Numbered from the stretch's first letter, positions 1 to 11,621 are shown. The stretch is DNA of 64,000 bases from Saussurea involucrata (GCA_033807775.1 CM066313.1:85189484-85253483); one strand, 5' to 3'. Notes: generated from the letters alone by a model not told the origin. Made by a program: numbers and translations.

Positions 1-1286
1 TTAGATGAAGCGCATCAATCGCGGTATTCCATACACCCAGGAACAAATAAGATGTACCGAGACTTGAGACAGTCTTACTGGTGGCCGGGGATGAAGAAGG
101 ATATCGCTCATTTTGTGGAGCGGTGTGTGACATGTTTAAATGTTAAGGCAGAACACCAACGACCTTATGGGGAACTCCAGTCTTCAACAATACCAGTGTG
201 GAAGTGGGATAATATCACCATGGATTTCGTCACGAAGTTACAAGGACCCCGAAGGGTAATGATGCAATTTGGGTGATTGTAGATATACTCACCAAATCCG
301 TGCATTTCTTACCCATTAAAGAGTCAGACGCTTTGGAGAAGTTAGCCCGTTTATACATTAACGAGATAGTGTCTAGGCACGGAGTGCCGCATTCCATAGT
401 GTCTGACCGTGATAGTCGTTTCACGTCAGCATTTTGGAGAAGTTTACAACGGGAGTTGGGGTCGCAATTAAAGTTAAGCACGACCTATCATCCTCAAACG
501 GATGGTCAGAGTGAGAGAACCATTCAGACGTTGGAAGATATGCTTCGGGCGTGCGTTATCGACTTTAAGGGGTCGTGGGAGGTGCATCTTCCATTGATAG
601 AGTTCTTCTACAATAATAGTTACCACGCAAGCATCCAAGCGACACCTTTTGAAGCCTTGTATGAGAGAAAGTGTCGTACGCCGTTGTGCTGGAACGAAGT
701 AGGAGAAAGGCAGTTGGCCGGTCCGGAAATTGTGCAACTAACGGCGGATAAGATTGAAGTGATCCGCGAAAGGATGAGAATCGCGCAAGATCGTCAAAGG
801 AAGTATGCGAATAGGAGGAGGAAGCCTATTGAATTTCAAGTGGGAGACAAGGTAATGCTAAAGGTCTCGCCCTGGAAAGGAGTGGTATGTTTTGGAAAGA
901 AAGGAAAGTTAAGGCCAAGGTACGTTGGGCCTTTTGTTATCATTGAGCGGGTTGGAGCGGTAGCCTACAAGCTAGATTTGCCGGGAGAGTTGAAGAGGAT
1001 TCATCCCACCTTTCATGTGGCAAATTGGAAGAAGTGTTTAGCCGAGACCGATGTGGCTATTCCGTTAGAAGACGTCAGCATTGATGAGAAATTGATGTTC
1101 GAGGAAGAGCCAATCGAGATTGTAGACAGTAAGGTACGAAAATCGAGGAACAAGGAAGTCCATTTGGTGAAGGTTCAGTGGAAGTATCACAAGGGACGAG
1201 AAGCCACGTGGGAAGTAGAATATGATATGAAGTCCAGGTACCCTCACCTCTTTGAAAATGGAATTCCGGGGACGAAATTCTTTTGA
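1..1286 (+). pseudogene. Gypsy-A integrase with chromodomain (partial, frameshifted)
   Basis: This is the 3' end of a Gypsy polyprotein that inserts the cDNA into the chromosome. Frame 1 from base 1 shows the HHCC zinc-binding domain (a His in the RYSIHPG context, then CVTC near 127-138) and the start of the integrase core (MDFVTKL near 220). Near base 241 one base is missing compared with the Gypsy-B copy. The frame then moves so that a TGA falls at 275-277 in the old frame, and the rest reads from 273. The second frame carries [10 protein letters not shown] (about 400-430) and the [11 protein letters not shown] motif with the third acidic residue (about 490-520). A linker follows, then a chromodomain (about 1095-1260, ending [12 protein letters not shown]). 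Only one frameshift is visible in this part. The 5' end is cut by the window edge. Confidence 0.9.
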
Positions 1287-1297
1287 GGGGGGAGTGT
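1285..1297 (+). other. Polypurine tract of Gypsy-A
   Basis: GAGGGGGGAGTGT lies directly after the pol stop and before the LTR start (TGTAACGACC). It primes plus-strand DNA synthesis. The same tract, inverted, borders Gypsy-B at 4435-4447, and a close variant lies at 34826-34838 in Gypsy-C. Confidence 0.8.
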
Positions 1298-2869
1298 TGT
1301 AACGACCAGGACCAAAACGGATTAAATTTAATGTGTTGTGGATGGGTGTAATAAAAGTGGAAGTTGAGGGGCTAGTTGGTAAATATGAGATGAAGTATAT
1401 AAGGGCAAAAAACCCTAGACAACATTCCACTTTCCTGATTTGTGAATGTGTTTGTCGTCTGAGAATTTGTGATAGAGAGAAAGAGAAGTTTCCTTTAGAA
1501 TTCTAGAACAAGAGAAGAAGAAGATTCCCAAGTAGCAAATAAGAAGAAAAAGGTGTGTTGGGGATTCAATTTCTGCAAGGAACTACCAGGTAATTTCGAA
1601 TCTACAACCCTGATTAAGTTGTTTTGTTGTTTGTTGAATCATTGGAAGGTTTATCTTGCTAAAGTTAATGTTTAGGATCTTCAAGAAGATTTATACTCCT
1701 TTAATCGCGTTTAAGTAGTAAAGTTTGTGGAGAATTGATTAAAGAACGTTTGGGTAACTACTTATTGCTTTATCTTGCCGTTTTTAGAGAGTTTAGCAAG
1801 ATTTCAACCCTTAAAAATCGTCCAGCGTTCATCCGGAAACCTTCAGCTTAGGAAGGTGTCCGGGTGATCGTCCGGAAAGCCTCTTGCGACGCGGGTGTCC
1901 GGAAGTTGTTCGGATTGTTCCTGATTGTGTAGGTTACCGGGAAAAGTATCCGGTAAGCTTAAGTACCCGAAAAATAGGGTATCCGGATTGTTTCGTTGCC
2001 CGGACAGTAGAGGTGTTCGGACAATTGTGGTGTCCGGTATTTAGATGCGTCCGGAAAGTTGGGTGTCCGATAAGTCGTATCCGGATAGTTTGGGTAGTCA
2101 GCTCATATGTTTTATTTTTTAACTCAGGGAGATCGTTTGGAAGCACAGAACATAGTAGGAAAGGAAGTAAGCATACCAGGTGAGTTTTCTAACTAAAATG
2201 CATGATTTTGACGTGTTTTCTAAAGTGAGTACATGATGAGAAATGCCATGTTTTATTTTATGCTTTTAATTGCATGAAAGATGTTAATGTTTTTATATGA
2301 GATGTATGCATACATTGTGTAGACGTAAATTGGCTAAGTCGGGGGGAGGTTCCGCCAGTACTCACGCCGGGGGAGGTTCCGTTTATGCCATGGGAAGTGT
2401 GACCCAATAAGGCAGCGTGATACTGACTCGTTGTCACTCTCGAGTGACTTCAGGGTGCCATTTACGGGAGCGGATTATATCCGTGAAAGATTTTAAATGT
2501 ATAGCTATGTAAAAGTTTATTTCTGAAAGTTTATGAAAATATTTAATTGCGAAAGATACAACTGTTTTACATGTTTTGAGAACTGTCAGGAGGGACTCAC
2601 TAGACCTCATGGTCTAACCCTCGCTTCTTTTCAAATTAAACCCCTATTCAGGAAAGCAGGTAATGAAAGGCTCTAGCAGGTGAACAGAGCAGTTAGAGGA
2701 TAGAAGCAGTAGAGGCAAAGACAACATTACTTTTAGTTCTAGTATTTCTCAGTTGTGTAATAGGTTGATTCCGCCAACCTAAATTTTGAGACTCATGTAA
2801 GAAATTTTGGGACCCGTTTTTGGGAAACTCTAATTCTTATGTTTTGCTTATGTATGAAATGTAAGAAAT
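1298..2869 (+). repeat. 3' LTR of Gypsy-A (about 1.57 kb)
   Basis: The LTR starts TGTAACGACC after the polypurine tract. Its last about 50 bp differ from the other copy, and its right edge is set by where the inverted Gypsy-B LTR begins (2870), so the tail may be truncated. Inside are a dense run of TCCGG words (about 1830-2095), a GGGGGAGGTTCCG pair (about 2340-2380), and near the 3' end an AGACC-TCAT-GGTCT hairpin (about 2603-2616) followed by AACCCTC. That hairpin also occurs in the Gypsy-B, Gypsy-C and solo LTRs. Most of this LTR matches 2890-4434 in reverse complement. Confidence 0.85.
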
Positions 2870-4434
2870 TATAACAACCCAATCTAAAATAAAGCATACA
2901 ATTCATCTAAGTTGAATCATCCCAAAAAAACGGGTCCCAAATTTCTTACATGAGTCTCAAAATTTAGGTTGGCGAAATCAACCTATTACACAACTGAGAA
3001 ATACTAGAACTAAAAGTAATAGTGTCTTTGCCTCTACTGCTTCTATCCTCTAACTGCTCTATTCACCTGCTATAGCCTTTCATTACGTGCTTTCCTGAAG
3101 AGGGTTTAATTTGAAAAGAAGCGAGGGTTAGACCATGAGGCCTAGTGAGTCCCTCCTGACAGTTCTCAAAATCATTTAAAACTTTTCATAACTTTCAAGC
3201 TTATTAAAAACCTTCAAAGATAAACTTTCACATAACTGAATATAAAACTTTCTCGGATATAATCCGCTCCCGTAAATGGCACCCTGAAGTTACTCAAGAG
3301 TGACAACGAGTCAGTATCACGCTGCCTTACTGGGTCTCACTTCCCATGGCATAAACGGAACCTCCCCCCGGCGTGAGAACTGGCGAAACCTCCCCCCGAC
3401 TTAGCCAATTTACGTCTACACAATGTATGCATACATCTCATATAAAACTTTAAACAACTTTCATGCAATAAAAGCATAAAAATGAAACATGGCATTTCTC
3501 ATCATGTAATCACTTTAGAAAACACTTTAAAAAGGCACGTATTTTAGTTAGAAAACTCACCTGGTATGCTTACTTCCTTCCTACTCTGCTCTGTACTTCC
3601 AAACGATCTCTTGAGTCAAAGGACAAACACATAAGATAACTAACCCAAACTGTCCGGATACAACTTACCGGACAACCCTTACTTTCCGGACGTTTCCACT
3701 TACCGGACACCACTACTTCCCGGATAACTCTACATTATGGGTAACTTAGCTTTCCGGATAACCTACATTCCGGGTGGACCTACTGTCCGGGTACTTCCTA
3801 CTTACCGGACCTCATACTTCCCGGATACTCCACTCATCCGGACAGTTTCCGCATCCGGAAACATTCAACCTGATCGAAGTGTCCGGACGTCCAGAGGACT
3901 TTTCGGACGTCGATCTGACTCCTATTCGGTCCGAGAAATCACTAATACTCTCGAATCTTATAGATTAAAGATAAGCAACAATATTAGGATCACTATACTC
4001 AACAAATATAGAATTCTTAGCTGCGAAAACACTATATGATGCCTAATTTCTCCCATTAAGCTCAAACTCAACTTTTCAACAAAATAACCCAAAACGACTA
4101 AATCATCAGCAAGAGCTAAGGATTAAAGACAAGGAGGAGAGGTTACCTGCTACGATTCTCGCAGAGAACGAAATCCAAACCAATTCCTTCTTCTGATTCC
4201 AAGTCTTGATGATTCTCCTCTTCAATTTCCCAAAAACCCTTTAAAACTCTAATACTCCTTTCTCTCAAAACTCTCAGCCGACAAACACCAAAATCAGGGA
4301 GAATGAAATGTCACCTAGGGTTTTGAGCCCTTTTATACTTCATTCTAAAGATACCAACCAGCCCCTCAACTTCCACTTTTTACTAAATCTTGACGAAAAG
4401 CGTAAAACTTTCCAAATTGGTCTGGGTCGTTACA
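2870..4434 (-). repeat. 3' LTR of Gypsy-B (about 1.57 kb), inverted relative to the Gypsy-A LTR
   Basis: On the plus strand it begins TATAACAACCC, where TGTAACAACCC is expected, and ends GTCGTTACA at 4434, giving TGTAACGACC as the element-sense start. It is the reverse complement of the Gypsy-A LTR over most of its length: the TCCGG array is at about 3650-3910, the AACCTCCCCC boxes at about 3358-3400, and the AGACC/GGTCT hairpin at about 3128-3145. The two LTRs diverge in their last about 50 bp. Confidence 0.85.
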
Positions 4435-4520
4435 ACACTCCCCCCTCAAAAGAATTCCGTCCCCGGAATTCCATTTTCGAAAAGGTGAGGGTGCCTGGAT
4501 CTCATATCGGATTCTACTTC
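4435..4520 (-). other. 3' stub of Gypsy-B interior: polypurine tract and last pol codons
   Basis: The reverse complement gives the end of the chromodomain frame ([12 protein letters not shown] region), the stop, and the G-rich polypurine tract before the LTR. It continues the frame that resumes at 19497 on the other side of Sire-A. Bases 4516-4520 (ACTTC) are one copy of the Sire-A target-site duplication. Confidence 0.85.
4516..4520. repeat. Left target-site duplication of Sire-A (ACTTC)
   Basis: ACTTC immediately precedes the TGTTGGAACCC LTR end, and the same five bases follow the other LTR at 19492-19496. A 5-bp duplication is normal for Copia integrase. It proves that the two LTRs belong to one insertion. 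Confidence 0.92.
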
Positions 4521-5348
4521 TGTTGGAACCCAGATTCACTTAATCAAGATTAATAGTCTATTAGTTGAATTTAGAGTTTAATGCGGAAGCGTATTTAAAC
4601 TAACAGATATGTTTGATAGATGTTAGAACGCACATATATAAAGAAAACAGTAAGGAATAAAAAGGATTTCTTGAACAGTTACTGTTATTCAATATATAAT
4701 AAGAACACGAAGAACAGATTAAGAACTGTTGGTGTGTGTGAGAATATAACACTCAGATATTTGACAATAAAGCTTGAGAGTATTAGTGATTCCTTGTGTA
4801 TTCGTCCTTAGGAAGATCTCAACATGAGACTTCCTTTTATACTACTCTTAGAAGACTATGAAGTAGGTCACTGTTCCTTTTACGGCATGAATAGTGAACT
4901 GGATGGTGTGAACAGTTGTTTGAGCCATGCGCATTTAATGGAGCAGATGTACTATTGGTAAATGCATTAAATGGCGCAGACGTCTATTTTGTACCATGCC
5001 CTATTGAGTCCACTCAGAGCTTGACACGTGTTTTGACAGTACTTTTCCATGCAAGTTGATGAACGTATCCAGTAATATCTTCCAAGTCTTCATAGCAGAC
5101 CACAGAGGCTCTGTAAGGCATTACAGAGGTTCTATGGTCTGACCTTCTGTGGAGCAGTCCACTTGTTTCCGAGTTGATCTTCTTCTTGCGCACTACAGAG
5201 GTTCTGTGATTACCTCTGTAGCTTCTGTGGCTTTCTGGACTTGATCTTCTGGAAGAAGTGGCAGAGCCTCTGTGAGAGGCTTTTCTATACTTAGCCTATT
5301 TTTCACTACTTCTAAGTATTTCTATGATTAGGAAGATTGAAGCTAACA
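4521..5348 (-). repeat. 3' LTR of Sire-A (828 bp)
   Basis: It starts TGTTGGAACCC and ends AGCTAACA on the plus strand. The right part (about 5100-5290) carries many CAGAGG/CCTCTG and TTCTGTG words, several as inverted pairs such as ACAGAGGTTCTGTGA (about 5194-5208). A G-box CACGTG lies near 5025-5030 and a TATA-like box, inverted, near 4834-4841. The same pair lies in the 5' LTR, where it would drive transcription. Confidence 0.95.
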
Positions 5349-5360
5349 ATCTCCCCCTAA
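5349..5360 (-). other. Polypurine tract of Sire-A
   Basis: The reverse complement reads TTAGGGGGAGAT directly before the 3' LTR start. It is the plus-strand primer site and fixes the minus orientation. The matching GGGGGAGATTG occurs at the same place in Sire-B (47021-47032) and Sire-C (56484-56494). Confidence 0.9.
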
Positions 5361-5528
5361 GTAGTGAAAAATAAAAATTTGACTTTGAGTTTAGTTAGGC
5401 TAAGTTAGATAAGACAGAGGTTAAACAATACCTCGAAATTTCTTTCTTTTAGAAATATGCCAGAGGCATTTTACATTTGAGTACAATGAAAGATAAAACT
5501 TTGTTTGCAGAGATTGGAGGTCTGAGAA

Positions 5529-6743
5529 TCAGATTTTGGCATCTTTGAAATCATTGTAGCTTCTGTTGTCTCTTCCAACTTTTCTGATCTCTTTGTAGAA
5601 TCCGATGCAGAGTTCTCTTAGGTGAATTGTTGCATCAATCTCTCTTATGATAGTATCTGCAGCATCTTTTTCCATTTTCTTTGAACCTCTGTATTTCACA
5701 AGGCTTGCTCTGAACTTGTTCAGAGTATTTGTTGCGTACTTCTGACAGTCCATGCATACAAATAGTTTAGTTTCGCCTTGAGGGTTTTGAAATACTAACC
5801 CAAACCGTGGTTCTGTGATGATTGAGTTTGGTATGGCGTCTGGTGGGCAGCGATCCTCTGGTGGTCGTAGATCCAGATGTTTGAGACCGATATCCTTTCC
5901 AAGCTGGAAATCTATCATGCTGTAGAGCAGAAGCTTTTCCCTCATCGCTTTTCTCAATACTTGATAGGCTCTGGTGTTTGCCTCTGTGTTGTAGTTGTCC
6001 TTTGTCCATTGCAGAAGGTCAGGTAGATCGTATGGATTGATGTTTCTTAAGTCAGCATCAGCGAAGGTAGATTCTGAATTGTTCTCTCTTCTGACTTTGT
6101 AAAGATTGTACCTGACCCTTGGATAGGTTCTTGTGAAGGAGAATCGGCAGAAGATCACCTTTTTGATCTTGTGAATTGAGAAAAAATCTGCTTTGGTTCT
6201 TGGCTTTGTTCTCGTGAAGATGTTCTCAAATTCTTCTCTGATCCTTGGATCTGTCACATGATCTGTTGGATAGTTTGTCTGAAAGGATTGTTTGTAGAGG
6301 TATTTGTATACCACTTCTTCCATTTCTTCATGTGTTAGACCAGGTCGTGGAATTTGTCTTCTGAGACTCTCCATCTGTTGAACAACTTCTGCAGCTCTAC
6401 CAGTTAAAGGAATTTCTGACAGAGGCTTCAATCCATGTGCCCAGTCAACTTTTTCGGGTTTTGGGGTTTGAAAGGCGTCAAACGCACTCTTCATCAGTTT
6501 CTCTGTTGGCTTTGACAATGTTTTCTTCTTCTTAGGCTCTTCTGTCAGTATCCCTTTGCCTTTATCTTTTGTTGTCGTGGCAGAACCTGTTTCTTCTGTG
6601 GGATTTGAGGTTTGCACTTCTGTAGGTTTGATGGAGGTTGCCTCTGTGGATTTTGACGATTGTGACTTGCTCTGTAACCTCTGTTGGAGGTTGTTTGGTA
6701 ACTTCTTCTGTGAGCTCAGTTTCTGTTGTTGAAGTGTTGTCAT
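5529..6743 (-). pseudogene. Sire-A envelope-like protein, C-terminal segment
   Basis: This is the last part of the envelope-like region, open for up to 404 residues to a stop at 5529-5531. Its first about 25-30 codons overlap the preceding segment in another frame; the true coding path crosses from that frame near 6650 through a one-base indel, so the upstream ATG here is not a real start. It begins Thr/Glu/Ser-rich with a KDKGKG...EEPKKKK basic stretch, then passes into an ordered, charged domain (from about residue 110 to the end) without a membrane segment. The N-terminal half is dense in CAGAGG-type words, which encode Thr-Glu pairs. The 180 bp between its stop and the LTR hold only the 3' leader and polypurine tract. 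Function unknown; the last segments of the Sire-B and Sire-C envelope-like regions are positional counterparts. Confidence 0.6.
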
Positions 6744-7440
6744 TGAATCTTCTTGCCATTCTGAAAGCTAAAGTGAACCTGTGCCTTTCTTCTTCTCTCT
6801 TCACCATACGATCACTCATTGTTGTGTGCATCCTTTTCAGAATGTCAGAAGCAGAGGTCGTTGCTCTTTTTGGTTTGGTGGCAATCGACTTTCTTCTGGG
6901 TATGGTTTGGGGTGTTTCCACAGAGGTGGGTGTTTTCTCTGTGGTTGGTTCATCTGTTTCTTCCAAAATGATTACCTCAGGGGCGGTTGTTGCCTCTGTG
7001 GTTTGCAGATCTGCTTCTGGAGTTTTGGTTTCGTTTGGAGATGATTCCACATAGATGGGTGTTGTCTCTGTGGTCTTTTGGGTTCGTTGTTGGGTTTCTT
7101 CTGGAGGGGCTTGGCTGATTGGTTCTGCTGCGATTGGTGGACTTTGTATTCCTCTGCTCGTAGCTTTCTCTCTTAGATTCTCCCCCTCAGGATTATCTGA
7201 TGGACCAGGTTGGTCATCATCAGAATCATCCTGACTTTTATCAGAAGTACCCTCTGCTCTGCAAGAAGTGTTGGGCTTCTTTGGTAATTCAGCTCCTGCT
7301 GCCATCAACTTTTCACAGACATCATCGCAGAGGCCAAGAAGAGTTGCTAGCTCTGCCTCTGTTTTGAATCTCATCCTTCCTACACTTTCTCTGAAATCTT
7401 TGACGAAGTTAGCATTGGCAGTGGTGAAGGAAAGGATGAC
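6562..7440 (-). pseudogene. Sire-A envelope-like protein, middle low-complexity segment
   Basis: This continues in the same frame after the in-frame TAA at 7441-7443. An ATG lies at 7372-7374 but the frame is open from 7440. About 270-290 residues are dominated by Thr, Glu, Pro and Ser (runs such as TTEATTAPE), with one basic Arg/Lys stretch (about residues 155-195 after the ATG). The last about 30 residues (to 6562) lie past the point where the coding frame shifts to the next segment. ACAGAGG words recur roughly every few tens of bases and read as Thr-Glu. No known domain is recognised. It probably links the N- and C-terminal domains of one protein. Confidence 0.55.
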
Positions 7441-10400
7441 TTATGTCACTTGATTAATCACGTTCTGCCCAAGCTCTGTCAGCTGTGCTCTTGTCATGTA
7501 GTCTTTGGGTTGCATCAGCATGGTATTTCGCATGGCTTCTTCTTGAACTTTTTGTAGGGCCTTCTGTAGATCTGCAGGAGTGATGCCCATTGACACTGAA
7601 GTCTGTTTGTTCAATTGATCAAGGAATTTGTTGATTGAGTTCTCAATCGAAGGAGTAGTTGTTGCGGCAGAAGTGGCTGTTTCTTTGGCAGTGGTTGTTG
7701 CAGAAGACTTCATCTCTAAGATGGCGGTTTTGACCTCTGTGGACAGATCGTCCATTTTGGTGTTCAGATTTAGCAGTGCCAGTGATGTTGTCTCTGCAAA
7801 AGATTTGAAAGAGCTTTGCAACTCTTTCATTGTTTGGTTCACAGAGGTGACAAGGGTTTGGAACTCATCCCTTGATACTTGTGTTCCTTGTGTAACCTCT
7901 GGAGGAACACATTCGTCTCCAGAGTGAGTCCCTGTTCCTGGGACACCTTCGTTCACCCTTGTTTGTACGATGGGGGTGGAAGGATTTCCTTCTGATCCTC
8001 GAGAGGAAACCTGAGTTTCGTTCTCTACAGAAGTTCTGTGAAGAACAGAGTCCAAATCCACTCCAGAGGTCGGTATTGGAATGTCCTTCTGTTGACTAGG
8101 AGACTTGTCTAGAGTCTCTTCGTCTCTGTGCTTACTACTTCTCTCTGAAAGAAGGTTTGGCCTTAATGTGTGCGTGACAGAGGAAACGAATTCCTCTGTA
8201 GGGTGTTCTTGTGTGATCTGGGGTGATTGATCACGAACATTAGGTGAGTCTCTTTGAGGAGACTCCCTAGGAATGGATTCCCCGGTTTCTGTGGGCACAG
8301 AGGTTGAAAGAGTAACCTCTGGCTGGATGGGTTGGGTTAGGATCGAGCTGTGCTGCTCTTTTTCAATAACTCCTTCTGCAGCTAGACCTGCGGAGTTAGA
8401 AATGTGGGTTGCACTGGGAGTTGGGTTTGGTTGTGTGCCTTCTTCAACTTCGGCATCTTTTCTTGTTTCTTCCTCTGGTTCTGTGGAAGTTCCTTGCTCT
8501 GTGCGCAAGGAGTCATACATGTGATGAGATCCGTATAAGCTCATGACATGAGGATGATAGAGACCTTTTCGTATCCAGATAGCCTCTTCTTCATCTGAAT
8601 CTACCTCTGAGATTTCTATCCATGTTTCTGTGGTTTCTTCTACAACCGTTGCCTCTGTAACTTCAGTTGTATTCCACTCAGCTTTGGTTTGTTCTGTATC
8701 TTCTGAAGCTTGGTTTGGACTTCTTCTGTGGACGTCCAATCCTTGAATGAAAGGGTTTTGTAAAATCACAGGGGTTTCGGCTGGTTGATTTCTGGGTGTT
8801 GTGTCATCTTCTTGTAGATGTGTGTCAATGCCAGAAATGAAGAAATCTTGTTCTTCTGGAGTGTGGTGGTCGAGAGGTTGTGCCGTCCACCCTGCTGTAT
8901 TAAGGGTGTTTGCAATTTCGGGGTTCTGTAGGAAATCATTCAGGTCTCCTTGGTGAGCAAATCTATCTGGAGATTGATAGGGTGATTGATATCCTTCTTC
9001 TGTCATTCCTACTTCTGCATCTTCTTCTTCTGCAGTTTCTCCCTCTATGATTTCCTCTTCTGCAATGGTAAACAACTTTTTAAGTGTTTTACCATGCTTC
9101 TTTCTGGTTTTCCTCCTTTTTGGTTTTGGTGCCCCTTCCTCTGTTGATTTGGGTCTTTTCTTCTTCTGTTTTGGGGAAAGAGGAGGAGCAGAGGAGCCAA
9201 TCTCTGTGGCATGGGGAGGTGAAGGTCTATCTTCTGCAGTGCTAGTTGATGTGCCTTCTGCAGTTTTTCTCTTCTTTGCTTTTGGAGTAGATGCAGAGGT
9301 TCTTGATGAAGACTTCTTTCCCATAAGTTCTGCACGTTTGGCTATAAAGCTGAGTTGAATAGCCATGTGTTTTGCTAACTTCTGATCCTTTTCTTCTTGA
9401 GTGGAAAGAGGTTTTGCTATCATTGTTCCTAGGGCGACACCTAAACGCGGGGGTGTCATAGGACTCGGTTTTGGAGTTCTATGATCGCGTATATACTCTT
9501 TCTTAAGGGCTTTGTTCGATGCGTAGTGCAGAAGTTTCTTTGACAGAAGTCTGCAGTGTGAGTAGCCATCAGCATGATCAGTGGGGGTATTTTTGTTCAT
9601 CGGGAACTGTTTGGGAGTTGGCCCTTCCATTGGCCAATTTTGGATTAGCAACAGAGGTTCGAACAGTACTCCCAATATTCTTTGGAATTGCAGAGGTGGT
9701 AGAAAGTTGGGATCGTTTTCTTTGACCCTTTTCGAGTTGTTCTTTCTGTCGATGGTGTTTATGATCTCTTGCATCATTATGGTCGCATAATCTAGTGGAA
9801 GATCATAGTAAACCCCATACATGATGCTCAAGATTTGATGTGAGCTCTGGTCAATACTCCCTATCTTTCCTGTCAGGCATCTGTTAAGAATAGAGAACAA
9901 AGTGTTCCACAGAGGTGGTAATCGGCCTCTGTGGAAGTCATTTCTCTTCCGTAGTTGGGTGTTGTACCCAAGCATTTCCACGAATCGACAGATCTCTTCG
10001 TCTGTTGGTTGCTCTGCATAACTTTTCAATCCCAGAAGACCCCTTGTTGGTAGGTTGAATTCAAGTGAGAACATTGTTCTGTTGAACTTGATTTCAAGAT
10101 GCTCAGATTTATCAGGTCTTGAAATGTACCCTTTGATAAGAGAATCGTCTTTATCAAATCGGCAGCTTTGCCAAAATTGGTTCAAATAACGGACTGGAAT
10201 TTTGTTAGGGGTTCTTGATAGTAGAGGGAAGAGGACATGGTTTTCCATGATGTTCAGAAGTATGGCATGGGCTTCGCCGAAAGTAGTGGGTGAGGGGACC
10301 AAATAGCAGTTGTTGGATTTGATAGGAAGAGTGGCTTCGAAATGATCCTTAGCTATGAAGTTTTGCAAGTGTGTCGTCGGAGCAAAGTCTGCGGAGTCCC

Positions 10401-10533
10401 CGGAATCTTGTTGTTCAATATCTCTTGCAAGGCTGGGGTTTTCAGAATGTTCTGAATGAGCAGGGGAGTTTTCCGTTGAGTTCGCCGGAGAGAGTTCAGA
10501 GGATGTAGCTCGAGAAGATGAAGCCATTTGCAA
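7441..10533 (-). pseudogene. Sire-A envelope-like protein, N-terminal segment (1030 codons)
   Basis: The first and longest envelope-like ORF is preceded about 80 bp upstream by a TATA box on the minus strand. ATGs lie at 10531-10533 and 10525-10527; the second (MASSSRATSS) is in the better context. Residues about 50-330 form an ordered domain (HILFPLL..., FWQSCRF, FEMLGY-like, CLTGKIGSIDQ, DYATIMM) that has counterparts in Sire-B and Sire-C. Three basic clusters follow at about residues 405-480 (KAKKRKT, KQKKKRPK, KPKRRKTRKK), then a very acidic and Thr/Glu-rich stretch. A possible coiled coil lies near the end (about 900-1000). I see no signal peptide or clear membrane helix. The TAA at 7441-7443 interrupts an otherwise continuous frame. 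'Envelope-like' is the usual name for this position in Sireviruses, not a demonstrated function. Confidence 0.7.
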
Positions 10534-10603
10534 GTGTTTTGCAGGGTATCGCCGGAGAAGAAGATGAGAGTTTGTAAAAAGTTTTATGAGAGGGTAAGGT
10601 TTG

Positions 10604-10611
10604 TTTTTATA
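10604..10611 (-). promoter_or_regulatory. Possible internal TATA box upstream of the Sire-A envelope-like ORF
   Basis: On the minus strand, CCTATAAAAAC lies about 80 bp before the ATG at 10525-10527. A pyrimidine-rich leader follows. Upstream (about 10735-10800) are ACGTGTCC, GACGTC and TGGGCC words of the kind found in plant promoters. Sire-B and Sire-C have TATA boxes in the equivalent place, which strengthens this call. Confidence 0.5.
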
Positions 10612-11621
10612 GGATGGTAAAACGGTAGACTTCGAAAGGGTAAAATATATGGCAATGGATTAAAGTTTGGAATCCACACTCGAGTTTGAGCGGCGGGTTC
10701 AACTTACCAAAAAAAACGTTCCATGTTTGCCCAATGAAAATGGGACACGTAGGCCATGTCAGAAGATGACAGGACGTCGTGCGCGGCCCATTAATGCTAG
10801 GCGCGTGGAGTTGTTCTTAGCCATATGAGTTTCACTCTCAGTACAAGTAACCGTTATTACCACAGATAACAAAATGGCAGAACTTTTGTGTTTTACAGAA
10901 GCTCTGTGATTTTGAAAATCTTGAGTTTTAACCTTCTCATATATCTCATTGTTATCATGACTTTGAAGATTCTTCTTTGAACGAAAACGTTTGTAAAGAT
11001 AATGGAGAGGATTAATAGGATTTTGTCAAGAAATTTTACTCACAGAGGTTTTGTAGCTCTGATGGAACTTGCAGAAGCTCTGTGAGAGCCAGCAGAAGCT
11101 CTATGAGAGAAAAAATCTTATAACTTGAATTCTATTAACTTTCTGATCATCCAATTTTTGATCTGTGTTAAGAGATGTTTTTCGCACATTTTTGAAGGTT
11201 GGTGTCCGAGAAAACTATTTTGATAAACGTTTTGTTCGAGAAGGTCATGGTGTGTGTTGTCGGTTTTCGAGATAACATTCCAAAAGATCGACAGAGGGTT
11301 AATTTGTGATCACAGAGCATATTTCCTGCAGAAGCTCTGTTGAGCTCAGCAGAAGCTCTATGACCTTAAATTTCTCCTATTTCGAATTTTGTTAAACCTT
11401 TTGAACTTTTGATTTTTGAAATGTTATTCACAGTATATTTAGGACATATTTGACAATTCTTGTCCTAGAAAACTGTTTTCTAAAAACCTTTCGTGCGAGA
11501 GACATACCTTTTGGTTCTTCTGTTCTCGGCAGTTTTGTCTTACTTCTGTCGATGGAAAATTATCGACATTCTTCTTCGGCTTTCCTTTGAGAGATTTACC
11601 TCTGTAGATCATCTCAGGGCT

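Larger units (their letters stand above)
1..2869 (+). mobile_element. Gypsy-A: 3' part of a Ty3/Gypsy chromovirus
   Basis: The window opens inside the pol region of a Ty3/Gypsy LTR retrotransposon. Integrase and a C-terminal chromodomain run to a TGA at 1284-1286, followed by a G-rich polypurine tract and one LTR. The 5' part (gag, protease, RT, 5' LTR) lies outside the window. The integrase-chromodomain order, with a chromodomain ending next to the polypurine tract, is typical of plant chromoviruses (Tekay/del-like); the lineage is inferred. The element is tail-to-tail with the related Gypsy-B. Confidence 0.9.
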
